From JANRKT01 sp033763355 (GTDB lineage Bacteria; Bacteroidota; Bacteroidia; Chitinophagales; Chitinophagaceae), in NCBI GenBank assembly GCA_033763355.1, contig JANRKT010000315.1, positions 1 through 16,314 on the forward strand: a stretch of DNA of 16,314 bases, read 5' to 3'. The notes beneath the pieces are model-generated. The model did not search any database. It was not told the origin of the DNA and saw nothing but the letters and a program-made list of their open reading frames with translations. Positions 7,770 to 14,648 of this stretch are shown here, in pieces (positions within the stretch are counted from its first letter, which is position 1; each line of letters begins with the position of its first letter). Position numbers and translations under genes: made by a program.

Positions 7770-8783
7770 ATGGACTGGTACAGCCACTTTCAAAAGATTT
7801 TTTTTGATACCTGGCAAAGAGCGGGATTGCCCCATCACCAGGATTTTATAAAAGAATACATTGATACCCGTGAGCATGGTGATTTTAAAAATAATGGGTT
7901 CAGGAATACTCCTGCCATTTCAGCTTCGGTAGATGGCAACCAGCTCCATTCTGTTTATGGGTTTGGTGTAACTACAGGAAAAATTTTTGCAGAGCTGCTT
8001 GGATTAAGTGCGGCGCTTACACAGGAAACATCAGACTGGTGCGGACGATTTAATTTGGGCATAAGCCTGTTTGATTATATATCTGATGAAATGGATGGAA
8101 CAGACAGTGTGACTTCTTTAAAGGCTTTTCAACCGTTTACAAAGACGGCCAGTTCTGATATACACCTGTTAACACCTGCTGAAGAATTGCTGAATACTAT
8201 AGCGGGCAGTGTACTGAATGATTTAAGAAATGCTGCTGCAAACAAAGAGGTACATCATAGAGCAGGTACTCTTTTTAAAGCGATGAAGCAAATGTTTGAA
8301 GCGGAAAATTTTATTTCAAAAGCAGAACTGTCTGCTGCTGCAGACCTGCGGAAAATCAAAAAAGCGCTTTATCTTAAATCAGCGGAACCTTTCAGGGTAA
8401 TGGCTGAATATACAGCCTGCATGGCCGATGCAAATGATCCCATACTGAAAAAAAATGCCCGTACTGCCGGTAAGGCATTGGGTTATTGTTATTGGTTAAT
8501 TGACGATGCAAAGGATGTATGGATTGACCTGAAAACGGGACGATGGAATTTATTTCTTGCACTGGCTGCAGCAGATAAGCCTTCAATTTTTGAAAAAACA
8601 AATCAGGTTACTGAAAGTGAATTAATGAATATCTGGCAACAATCCGGTCACCCAGAAAAAGTCTCAGGCCGTATTATTAAAAGGCTTGTGAATGCCATCA
8701 GAAAACCGGAAATACCTGAAGCAACTGAACACTATACCATGGGCCTTGTATCTGCTTCGTTATGGCAATGGTATAATTACTGA
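7770..8783 (+). CDS. Class I isoprenoid synthase-like protein (terpene synthase / polyprenyl synthase fold)
   Basis: A 337-residue all-alpha cytoplasmic protein. Two Asp-rich motifs sit where trans-prenyl synthases and class I terpene synthases bind Mg-diphosphate: LFDYISDEMDG at 100-110 (D102, D106, E107, D109) and YWLIDDAKDVWIDLKTGRWN at 241-260 (D245, D246, D249, D253, then a G-R-x-N that resembles the family's basic end). Spacing between the motifs (about 140 residues) is right for this fold. Neither motif is a textbook DDxxD/NSE pair, so it may be a prenyl synthase, a terpene synthase or a prenyl transferase. It starts four bases after the class II-like gene and is surely co-transcribed with it. 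The pair could make one terpenoid in two steps. Residues 1-60 show no recognised domain. Confidence 0.75.
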   Translation: MDWYSHFQKIFFDTWQRAGLPHHQDFIKEYIDTREHGDFKNNGFRNTPAISASVDGNQLHSVYGFGVTTGKIFAELLGLSAALTQETSDWCGRFNLGISLFDYISDEMDGTDSVTSLKAFQPFTKTASSDIHLLTPAEELLNTIAGSVLNDLRNAAANKEVHHRAGTLFKAMKQMFEAENFISKAELSAAADLRKIKKALYLKSAEPFRVMAEYTACMADANDPILKKNARTAGKALGYCYWLIDDAKDVWIDLKTGRWNLFLALAAADKPSIFEKTNQVTESELMNIWQQSGHPEKVSGRIIKRLVNAIRKPEIPEATEHYTMGLVSASLWQWYNY

Positions 8784-8880
8784 GGAAAATGAATTGCTGT
8801 TATTTCCATGACTGTATTTTTTGTTTGGTTCTGTTGGGTAACATCATCGCATGCTGAAATTATCCTGGTAAACCACCAGA

Positions 8881-9771
8881 TTATCTTTTCATCCTCCTGT
8901 ATTCTTTCGGCGATATGCCATTCAGTTTCTTAAACAGCCTTGCAAAGTAATTAGGATACTCAAAATTCAATAAATAAGCAATCTCCGAAATGCTGTAGCT
9001 GGAATGTGCCAGGTAGTTTTTTGACTGCTGCACCAGGTGTTCCTGTACAATTAATAATGCAGACTTGCCACAGGCCTGGTTACATATCCTGTTAAGATGT
9101 ACGGCTGAAATGCCAAGCTCTTTTGAATAAATTGGAATAGACCGGGGGCTTTTCGCATTTTTTACCAGCTGTATAAACCGGCGGTAAAAATGCAGTGTTT
9201 GATTCGTATCTTTTAAGCTGCCCGCAGCAACGGTTTCTGACTTTCTGAACAAAGCAATAAAAAGCTGGCTGAGCAATGCATATAACATCAGCTGCTTTTC
9301 AGCCTGCTCTCCAAAAAGCTCTGCATTTATTTTTTCAATTAATCCAATGAAGGCTGTAAAATCATTTCTCCCCTTCTTTTCAAAACTGATAACCTGCAAA
9401 TCGTCGAAATGCAGCAGTAATGAAGCAGAACCGGGGAACAACTCATCAAATACATTATCCGACATGGTGAGAATATGACCTTTTACATCGGGACTGTAGC
9501 GCAATCCGTGCATGGTGCCCGGCGGGATGATGATGATGCAGGGAGGCTTCAGCGTCGCTGAATTTTCTGATGCTTCAAGAATGACCTTCCCTGATTCGAT
9601 ACAAAAAACCTGGTATAGTTGGGAATGGATGTGGGGTTTGACTACCCAGTCAAACGTTTCACTTCGTGTTTTGATCAATTCCAGGAAAATATATGCTTCT
9701 TTTCCCTGCGGCGCCAGGTCGCCATAAAGCCCGTCAAAATGAAGTATCTTCTTTTTTACCATCGTCCCCAT
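8881..9771 (-). CDS. AraC-family transcriptional regulator, PobR-like (aromatic-acid responsive type)
   Basis: A 296-residue regulator with an N-terminal cupin sensor and a C-terminal double helix-turn-helix. The cupin shows KPHIHSQLYQ (45-54) and IIPPGTMHGLRYSPDVKGHILT (81-102), a signature shared with PobR/HpaA-type regulators of hydroxybenzoate and related catabolism. The AraC domain runs from about 195 to 296, with IPIYSKELGISAVHLNRICN as the first helix-turn-helix and SISEIAYLLNFEYPNYFARLFKK as the second. It is divergent from the MFS-dioxygenase operon with 176 bases between starts, the usual layout for a local activator. The ligand is probably the aromatic acid that the operon degrades. 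An internal Met at residue 4 is an alternative start. The gene faces the terpenoid pair tail to tail across 97 bases. Confidence 0.88.
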   Translation of the reverse strand: MGTMVKKKILHFDGLYGDLAPQGKEAYIFLELIKTRSETFDWVVKPHIHSQLYQVFCIESGKVILEASENSATLKPPCIIIIPPGTMHGLRYSPDVKGHILTMSDNVFDELFPGSASLLLHFDDLQVISFEKKGRNDFTAFIGLIEKINAELFGEQAEKQLMLYALLSQLFIALFRKSETVAAGSLKDTNQTLHFYRRFIQLVKNAKSPRSIPIYSKELGISAVHLNRICNQACGKSALLIVQEHLVQQSKNYLAHSSYSISEIAYLLNFEYPNYFARLFKKLNGISPKEYRRMKR

Positions 9772-9840
9772 GTTTGATTTGTATCCTTTTTTTGAAAATT
9801 AGTGATTTTTTCCGATTGGGTATTTCCCGTCCTTTGCATC

Positions 9841-9859
9841 TTCCATTTTGAGAATGGAA
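9841..9859. promoter_or_regulatory. Perfect 7-bp palindrome in the divergent regulatory region
   Basis: TTCCATT (9841-9847) and AATGGAA (9853-9859) form an exact inverted repeat with a five-base spacer. It lies midway between the AraC gene and the transporter operon. Dyads like this can bind dimeric regulators; AraC proteins more often use direct repeats, so this may serve another factor or be chance. Confidence 0.4.
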
Positions 9860-9861
9860 AA

Positions 9862-9889
9862 ATAATACATCAAGCGGGATATAATACAT
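9862..9889. promoter_or_regulatory. Direct repeat, candidate AraC operator
   Basis: ATAATACAT occurs at 9862-9870 and again at 9881-9889, same orientation, 19 bases start to start (nearly two helical turns). This is the site geometry expected for an AraC-family dimer. It is 59-86 bases upstream of the transporter ATG at 9948, a sensible activator position. No experimental support; the assignment is from spacing and position. Confidence 0.45.
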
Positions 9890-9947
9890 ACCATTTGCAC
9901 TGGTGGAAACCTGAAATTTTTTTTAAATTCCCCGATAAATAGATGTT

Positions 9948-11129
9948 ATGAACATTTCCCGTTTGCAGGTTACCAACATACTCATTTGTTTTCTCATGAA
10001 TATGCTCGATGGCACGGATGTGATGGTAGTGTCGTACGCAGCCCCGGGTATTTCTGCTGATTGGTCAATAAGCCCGCAGTCGTTAGGAATAGTATTCAGT
10101 TCAGGATTGCTGGGTATGTCAATCGGCGCCATGTTTTTGGCGCCACGTGCAGATAAAATCGGAAGAAAGAAAATGATCCTTTTTTGTAATGCCTTAATGG
10201 GATTGAGTGTTTTTGCAACATCATGGGCAAATTCAGTTGAGGCATTAACTGTTTTCAGAATTGTAAGTGGTATTGGTATTGGCGGCGTGCTGGCAAGTAC
10301 TGCTACCCTAACGGCCGAGTATGCCCCAAAGGCCACAAAAGATTTTTGGATAAGTTTTGTGATGTCAGGCTATCCTGTAGGAGCAGTTCTTTCCGGTTTG
10401 GCTGCAACCAATATCATTCCTCAATACGGCTGGCCAGCCATGTTTAAAATTGCCGGCGCTGCTTCTTTTGTTGTGCTTCCCATTGTATATTTCTTTTTAA
10501 AAGAATCAGAAGAGTTTTTGCAAAAGTCTTCAATCAAAAAAAATCCTGCTGTCACTTCGTTGCTTACCGAAACATATCAAAAATCCACATTAGGACTTTG
10601 GCTGGCTATTTTTATGGCATTTGCCACATTGTATTTTCTCACCACATGGATTCCTAAATTGGCTTCAGCAACCGGGCTCTCAGTAAGGCTGGCTATTTAT
10701 GCCGGAACGGTTTTTAATTTAGGCGCTTTTTTCGGCATTGTTACGCAGGGATATTTATCAGCAAAATTTGGTTTGCAAAAAACTATTTTCTGGTATTTGA
10801 TCTTTACTGCTGCATTAATGCTCATATTCGGTTTCTTTAAAGGCTCTGCGCTGGTTTTAATTCTTTTTGGTTTATTGGGTTTCGGTATTCAGGGAGGTTT
10901 TGTTGGTATGTATAGTTTAGCTGCAAGGTTGTATCCGGTTGAGATAAGAGCTACAGGAGTTGGCTGGGCAGTGGGCGCCGGAAGGATCGGTGCTATCGTT
11001 GGCCCTTTGCTCGGCGGTTTGCTTATTGGCTGGGGGTTGTCAATGGCTGCTAATTTCATTGTGTTTGCCATACCAACCGTCATTGCAGGCCTTGCAACAA
11101 TCTTTATTCGTATTAAAGTTTCAACTTAA
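9948..11129 (+). CDS. MFS transporter, aromatic acid:H+ symporter (AAHS) type
   Basis: A 393-residue inner-membrane carrier with about 12 hydrophobic segments. The first helix carries DGTDVMVVSYAAPGIS (21-36), matching the AAHS hallmark DGxD...AP seen in PcaK-type 4-hydroxybenzoate/protocatechuate permeases. The loop between helices 2 and 3 has ADKIGRKKMI (68-77), the general MFS motif. Length is slightly below the usual 430-450, with a short central loop. It is the first gene of the operon and faces the PobR-like regulator. The stop is ten bases before the dioxygenase start. Import of an aromatic carboxylate is well supported by family and context; the precise substrate (gallate, protocatechuate or another) is inference. 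Confidence 0.88.
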   Translation: MNISRLQVTNILICFLMNMLDGTDVMVVSYAAPGISADWSISPQSLGIVFSSGLLGMSIGAMFLAPRADKIGRKKMILFCNALMGLSVFATSWANSVEALTVFRIVSGIGIGGVLASTATLTAEYAPKATKDFWISFVMSGYPVGAVLSGLAATNIIPQYGWPAMFKIAGAASFVVLPIVYFFLKESEEFLQKSSIKKNPAVTSLLTETYQKSTLGLWLAIFMAFATLYFLTTWIPKLASATGLSVRLAIYAGTVFNLGAFFGIVTQGYLSAKFGLQKTIFWYLIFTAALMLIFGFFKGSALVLILFGLLGFGIQGGFVGMYSLAARLYPVEIRATGVGWAVGAGRIGAIVGPLLGGLLIGWGLSMAANFIVFAIPTVIAGLATIFIRIKVST

Positions 11130-11139
11130 TCTTATCATC

Positions 11140-12123
11140 ATGAGTGAAGTGATAAGGGATTTAGCGCATATAGCACATGTAGAAATTTTTACGCCAAAGC
11201 TTGACGAAAGCATCCGCTTTTTTCATGAAATAATGGGAATGTATATCAGTGATGTTAAAGGTGATTCAGTTTACTTGAGGGCTTATGATGATTACGAACA
11301 TCACACTGTTAAACTTACTGCTAACAAATATCCCGGCATGAAACATTTTGCCTGGCGAACGCAAAGCCAGCAAGCCCTTGAACGAAGAGTGACAGCGATT
11401 GAAAAAACAAATAATGGTATCGGCTGGCATGATGGCGATTTGGGCCATGGCCCCGCTTACCAGTTTTATACACCGGCTGGTCATGTTTGTGAAATATACT
11501 TTGAAACAGAAAAGTTCAAAGCGCAGGGCAATGATATTTCGGCGCTTAAAAACACAGCCAGTAAGTTTCCTGCACGGGGCGCTAATGTCCGCCGGCTTGA
11601 TCACCTGAACCTGTTTGCAAAAGATGTCAGGGCATTTCGTGATTTTCAATTGCAAAATTTGGGTGGCATATTAACTGAAACAATTGTGGATAATCCTGAC
11701 GACATGAACCCCAAAGCGGTTTGGTTTATGGTTAATTCAAAATCGTATGATCTGGCAGTCACAGAAGATCATTTGGGAATGGAAGGACGCTTTCACCATG
11801 TTACCTATGTTTGCAACAGCCGTGAAGAAGTATTGATAGCTGCTGATATTTGCCTGGAGAACGGAATTTTTATTGAAACAGGGCCGCATAAACATACGAT
11901 ACAACAAACTTTTTTTCTGTATGTGTATGAACCAGGCGGCAACCGGGTTGAAATTGCAAATACAACTGCACGGCTGATCACCGACCCTGATTATGAAACC
12001 ATAGTATGGACGCAGGAAGAAAGAAAGAAAGGACAGGCATGGGGACTTGCTACTGTGCCCAGCTTTCATACCAAAGGAACACCGATGCCGGAAGATCTGC
12101 CCCCAGCCCCTAAAGGAGTGTAA
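11140..12123 (+). CDS. Type I (VOC) extradiol ring-cleavage dioxygenase
   Basis: A 327-residue catechol 2,3-dioxygenase-type enzyme with two VOC modules (about 8-122 and 150-276). The Fe(II) facial triad is visible in the second module: H155 (RRLDH), H219 (GRFHH) and E271 (GGNRVE). Second-sphere residues of active enzymes are also present: H211, H252 (GPHKH) and Y261. The C-terminal tail (WTQEERKKGQAWG and SFHTKGTP) is a family feature. It cleaves a catechol-type ring next to, not between, the hydroxyls using O2. The ATG at 11140 begins at the natural family N-terminus; an in-frame upstream extension would lie inside the transporter gene and is not used. It sits ten bases after the transporter and upstream of GalB- and GalC-like genes, so its product is probably 4-oxalomesaconate or a close relative. 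Substrate is inferred. Confidence 0.88.
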   Translation: MSEVIRDLAHIAHVEIFTPKLDESIRFFHEIMGMYISDVKGDSVYLRAYDDYEHHTVKLTANKYPGMKHFAWRTQSQQALERRVTAIEKTNNGIGWHDGDLGHGPAYQFYTPAGHVCEIYFETEKFKAQGNDISALKNTASKFPARGANVRRLDHLNLFAKDVRAFRDFQLQNLGGILTETIVDNPDDMNPKAVWFMVNSKSYDLAVTEDHLGMEGRFHHVTYVCNSREEVLIAADICLENGIFIETGPHKHTIQQTFFLYVYEPGGNRVEIANTTARLITDPDYETIVWTQEERKKGQAWGLATVPSFHTKGTPMPEDLPPAPKGV

Positions 12124-12166
12124 AAAATAATTGATGAAATAACTAGTTTGAAAAAAGCAATAAAAT

Positions 12167-12925
12167 ATGAGTAATATCACTGATAACATCCCTTTAGGGG
12201 ATGGGGGCAAAAAGAAGTTATTGATTATTGGCGCTCATTCAGGTGATTTCGTATGGAGAGCAGCAGGCACTATCGCCAAATCCATTGAAGAAAGCGCTGA
12301 AACATTAGTGATTTGCATGTCGTACGGCGAACGCGGTGAATCAGGGGAGTTATGGAAAGAAGAGCCAAAGCGAAGTGTGGAGAGTGTGAAACTGATCCGT
12401 CATGAACAGGCGCAGAAAGCTGCTGATATATTGGGTACGCCAATAAAATTTTTGGATTGGGGCGATTATCCCATGCTGATCTCTGATGAAAGAATAGAAC
12501 AACTCACACACATCATCGGCGATTTTGAACCAACAGTTATCTTAACTCATTCGGAAAAAGATCCTTTCAATCCCGATCATCCGCTGGCTTTCCAGGCTAC
12601 ACAAAGAGCAAGATTGTTATCAAGCGGCGCCGGTGTGCCCAGTGCATTTAAAAATATTGATCCGCCTGCCTGGTATTCTTTTGAGCCGCACCAGCCTGAA
12701 TTGTGTGCTTTCTTGCCTGATACTTTTATTGATATCAGTTCCGTAATGGATAAAAAAACTGCTGCGATGAACTGCATGGGTGCACAAACTTATTTAAAGG
12801 ATTATTATGCAGAACTGGCGGGAAGAAGGGCCAACCATGCAAGAAGAATTTCGGGAAAGAAAGAAATAAAATTTGCTGAAGCGCATCAAAGTATGGTGCC
12901 GAAAGTGGTAAGTTCTATCTTTTAG
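12167..12925 (+). CDS. galB: GalB-like 4-oxalomesaconate hydratase (PIG-L fold metalloenzyme)
   Basis: A 252-residue protein of the PIG-L/LmbE metal-dependent fold. Instead of the deacetylase motif AHPDD it has GAHSGDFVWRAAGTIA (22-37), then MSYGERGESGELW (51-63) and LDWGDYPML (96-104), a pattern I recognise from GalB, the zinc-dependent hydratase of gallate degradation. Metal ligands are likely H24, D27 and H138 (in SEKDPFNPDHPLA). GalB hydrates 4-oxalomesaconate to 4-carboxy-4-hydroxy-2-oxoadipate in the cytoplasm. Placement between a ring-cleavage dioxygenase and an RraA-like aldolase fits that step exactly. The alternative is a general PIG-L deacetylase, but the altered metal motif and the neighbours argue against it. 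It lies 43 bases after the dioxygenase and 27 before the next gene. Confidence 0.8.
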   Translation: MSNITDNIPLGDGGKKKLLIIGAHSGDFVWRAAGTIAKSIEESAETLVICMSYGERGESGELWKEEPKRSVESVKLIRHEQAQKAADILGTPIKFLDWGDYPMLISDERIEQLTHIIGDFEPTVILTHSEKDPFNPDHPLAFQATQRARLLSSGAGVPSAFKNIDPPAWYSFEPHQPELCAFLPDTFIDISSVMDKKTAAMNCMGAQTYLKDYYAELAGRRANHARRISGKKEIKFAEAHQSMVPKVVSSIF

Positions 12926-12952
12926 ATATTGAAAAGTTTTCGAAATGGGTTT

Positions 12953-13978
12953 ATGAACTTGTTGCAACTAAAATATCCGATTATTCAGGCTCCGATGCTG
13001 GGCATAACAACACCCGAAATGGCAGCTGCCATATCCAATGAAGGAGGGTTGGGTTCTTTGCCGGTCGGTGGATTATCCCCTGAAACAGCATATGATCTTA
13101 TTCAAAAGACAAAACAACTTACAAACAAACCATTTGCAGTTAATCTTTTTGCTCATAAGTTGACAAGCTATTCAGAAAATGATGTTCATCTTATGGCAGC
13201 ATTTCTGGTAGAATTAGCAAAAAAGAGAGGATATGAATTAACTGAATCTGCTATCACCGATTTTAAGTTTTATACCTATGCCGACCAGATAGATGTATTG
13301 ATTAAAGAGAATATTAAAATAGTCAGCTTTACGTTTGGCTGCCTGGATAAAGAAAGTGTCCGGTTACTGAAAAATAATGGCGCAATATTAATAGGGACTG
13401 CTACTTGTTTGGAAGAAGCGCTTTTTTTGGAAAACGAAGAAATAGATATGGTATGCCTGCAGGGGATTGAAGCAGGAGCTCACAGGGGCACTTTCATTGA
13501 ACAACAAACTTTGCCACAGCTCAATTTATTATACTTAATATCTCAGGTTAAAGACAAAATAAAACTGCCTGTAATAGCTGCAGGCGGTATTGATAGTCCT
13601 GAAAAAATATCGGAAGTATTGCGTATGGGAGCAGTTGCAGCTCAAATCGGAACTGCTTTTCTCGGGAGTGCGGAAAGCCTGGCTATTGAATCTTTCAAAA
13701 ATCGTTTAAGCTCTGCTAAAGATACAGACACCGTTCTAACCCGGGCTTTTAGTGGCCGGTGGGCAAGAGGAATCAGGAATGAAATGATGACAGCCATTGA
13801 AACATCCGGATTGAGCATTCCGCCCTATCCTGTTCAAAACAGCTTAACTGCAAAGTTTAGAAAATTGGCACAGGATGCTAACGACAGCGAATACACCAGC
13901 TTGTGGGTTGGGCAATCAGTTAATACAACAAAAAGAGGATTTTCGAAGGATATTTTTCAACAGCTTTTGAAAACATAA
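12953..13978 (+). CDS. Class I nitronate monooxygenase-like flavoprotein
   Basis: A 341-residue FMN-binding TIM barrel. Class I nitronate monooxygenase motifs are visible: YPIIQAPMLG (8-17), QGIEAGAHRGTF (170-181) with the likely catalytic H177, AAGGID (209-214), QIGTAFL (231-237) and SLWVGQ (316-321). Such enzymes oxidise alkyl nitronates; close relatives reduce quinones with NADH or act as enoyl-ACP reductases. The start was set at ATG 12953 (MNLLQLKYPII); an earlier TTG at 12929 would add eight residues not seen in the family. It is 27 bases after the GalB-like gene and seven before the RraA-like gene, so it is an integral member of the operon. No known gallate or protocatechuate pathway step needs this family; its role here is unexplained. 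Confidence 0.85.
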   Translation: MNLLQLKYPIIQAPMLGITTPEMAAAISNEGGLGSLPVGGLSPETAYDLIQKTKQLTNKPFAVNLFAHKLTSYSENDVHLMAAFLVELAKKRGYELTESAITDFKFYTYADQIDVLIKENIKIVSFTFGCLDKESVRLLKNNGAILIGTATCLEEALFLENEEIDMVCLQGIEAGAHRGTFIEQQTLPQLNLLYLISQVKDKIKLPVIAAGGIDSPEKISEVLRMGAVAAQIGTAFLGSAESLAIESFKNRLSSAKDTDTVLTRAFSGRWARGIRNEMMTAIETSGLSIPPYPVQNSLTAKFRKLAQDANDSEYTSLWVGQSVNTTKRGFSKDIFQQLLKT

Positions 13979-13985
13979 ACCAGGT

Positions 13986-14603
13986 ATGGATCTTATAAAT
14001 AAACTAAGTCAATTTTCTGCAGCCACCATTCATGAAGCATTGGGTAAGCAGGGTAATCTGCCTTCTGCTATAAAACCAATTGCAGCAGGTATGAAAGTTT
14101 GCGGCCCTGCTTATACCGTAAAAACAATGCCCCGTGATAATATTTTACTGCACCGGGCTTATGCATATGCAAAACCGGGTGATGTAATTGTGGCAAATTG
14201 TTCTGGTTTTTATGAAGCAGGTTACTGGGGCGACCTGATGAGCCTTGGCGCCAAAACAAAAGGTATTAATGGTTTGGTGATTGACGGATGTGTAAGAGAT
14301 GCTGATGATATCGAAGCAATGGGTTTTAATGTATTCAGCCGCGGGTTATGTATCCGAGGCACCTCCAATCATGGAGATGGTTCATTAAATGAACCCATTA
14401 TAATTGGCGATGTATTGATAAGCCCCGGCGATATTATTGTCGGCGACCGGGATGGTGTGGTGGTTGTGCCGCAAGACACAATTGAAGAAGTGATTGAGAA
14501 AGCAACAGCAAGAGAAGCTAAAGAAGAAAATACAAGAAAGCAATTAAGGGAAGGAAAAACATCAATACAGATTTATGGATGGGATAAACAATTTGGGTAT
14601 TAA
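13986..14603 (+). CDS. RraA-like aldolase, probable 4-carboxy-4-hydroxy-2-oxoadipate aldolase (GalC/LigK type)
   Basis: A 205-residue RraA-fold protein. The active-site loop reads GDLMSLGAKTKGINGLVIDG (82-101) followed by CVRDADDI, with R104 and D105 of the conserved G-x-x-R-D that binds the oxaloacetate enolate and metal. Class II pyruvate aldolases of this fold (GalC, LigK, ProA) split 4-carboxy-4-hydroxy-2-oxoadipate to pyruvate and oxaloacetate and often also decarboxylate oxaloacetate. RraA itself is a ribonuclease regulator, but the catalytic Arg-Asp and the GalB-like neighbour favour the aldolase. It starts seven bases after the flavoprotein gene. Length is somewhat short for the family (about 220-230), mostly at the C-terminus, which ends QIYGWDKQFGY. 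Confidence 0.82.
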   Translation: MDLINKLSQFSAATIHEALGKQGNLPSAIKPIAAGMKVCGPAYTVKTMPRDNILLHRAYAYAKPGDVIVANCSGFYEAGYWGDLMSLGAKTKGINGLVIDGCVRDADDIEAMGFNVFSRGLCIRGTSNHGDGSLNEPIIIGDVLISPGDIIVGDRDGVVVVPQDTIEEVIEKATAREAKEENTRKQLREGKTSIQIYGWDKQFGY

Positions 14604-14648
14604 TATTTAAACTGATTTGATTTTACGTTGATTTAAAAATATGCCATT

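Noticed and set aside
8784..8880. GGAAA...TTTCC pairing as a bidirectional terminator between the terpenoid pair and the AraC gene
   Set aside because: Five-base stem with a long loop; too weak to call.
9923..10336. A 137-residue open frame on the minus strand
   Set aside because: It overlaps the well-supported MFS transporter gene on the opposite strand and shows no recognisable domain; it is a shadow of high-GC3-like codon patterns.
10960..11139. A 60-residue in-frame extension upstream of the VOC dioxygenase start
   Set aside because: It lies wholly within the transporter gene in another frame, is not like the family N-terminus, and ATG 11140 begins the normal VOC fold ten bases after the transporter stop.
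11266..11655. A 129-residue open frame on the minus strand
   Set aside because: It is antisense to the dioxygenase gene, Cys-rich without motif order, and has no independent support.
11737..12210. A 157-residue open frame on the minus strand
   Set aside because: It is antisense to the dioxygenase end and the GalB-like start; no domain or leader signal.
12929..12952. TTG start for the nitronate monooxygenase-like gene
   Set aside because: It would add eight residues (TTG-encoded Met, KSFRNGF) absent from the family; ATG 12953 gives the usual start just before PIIQAPM.
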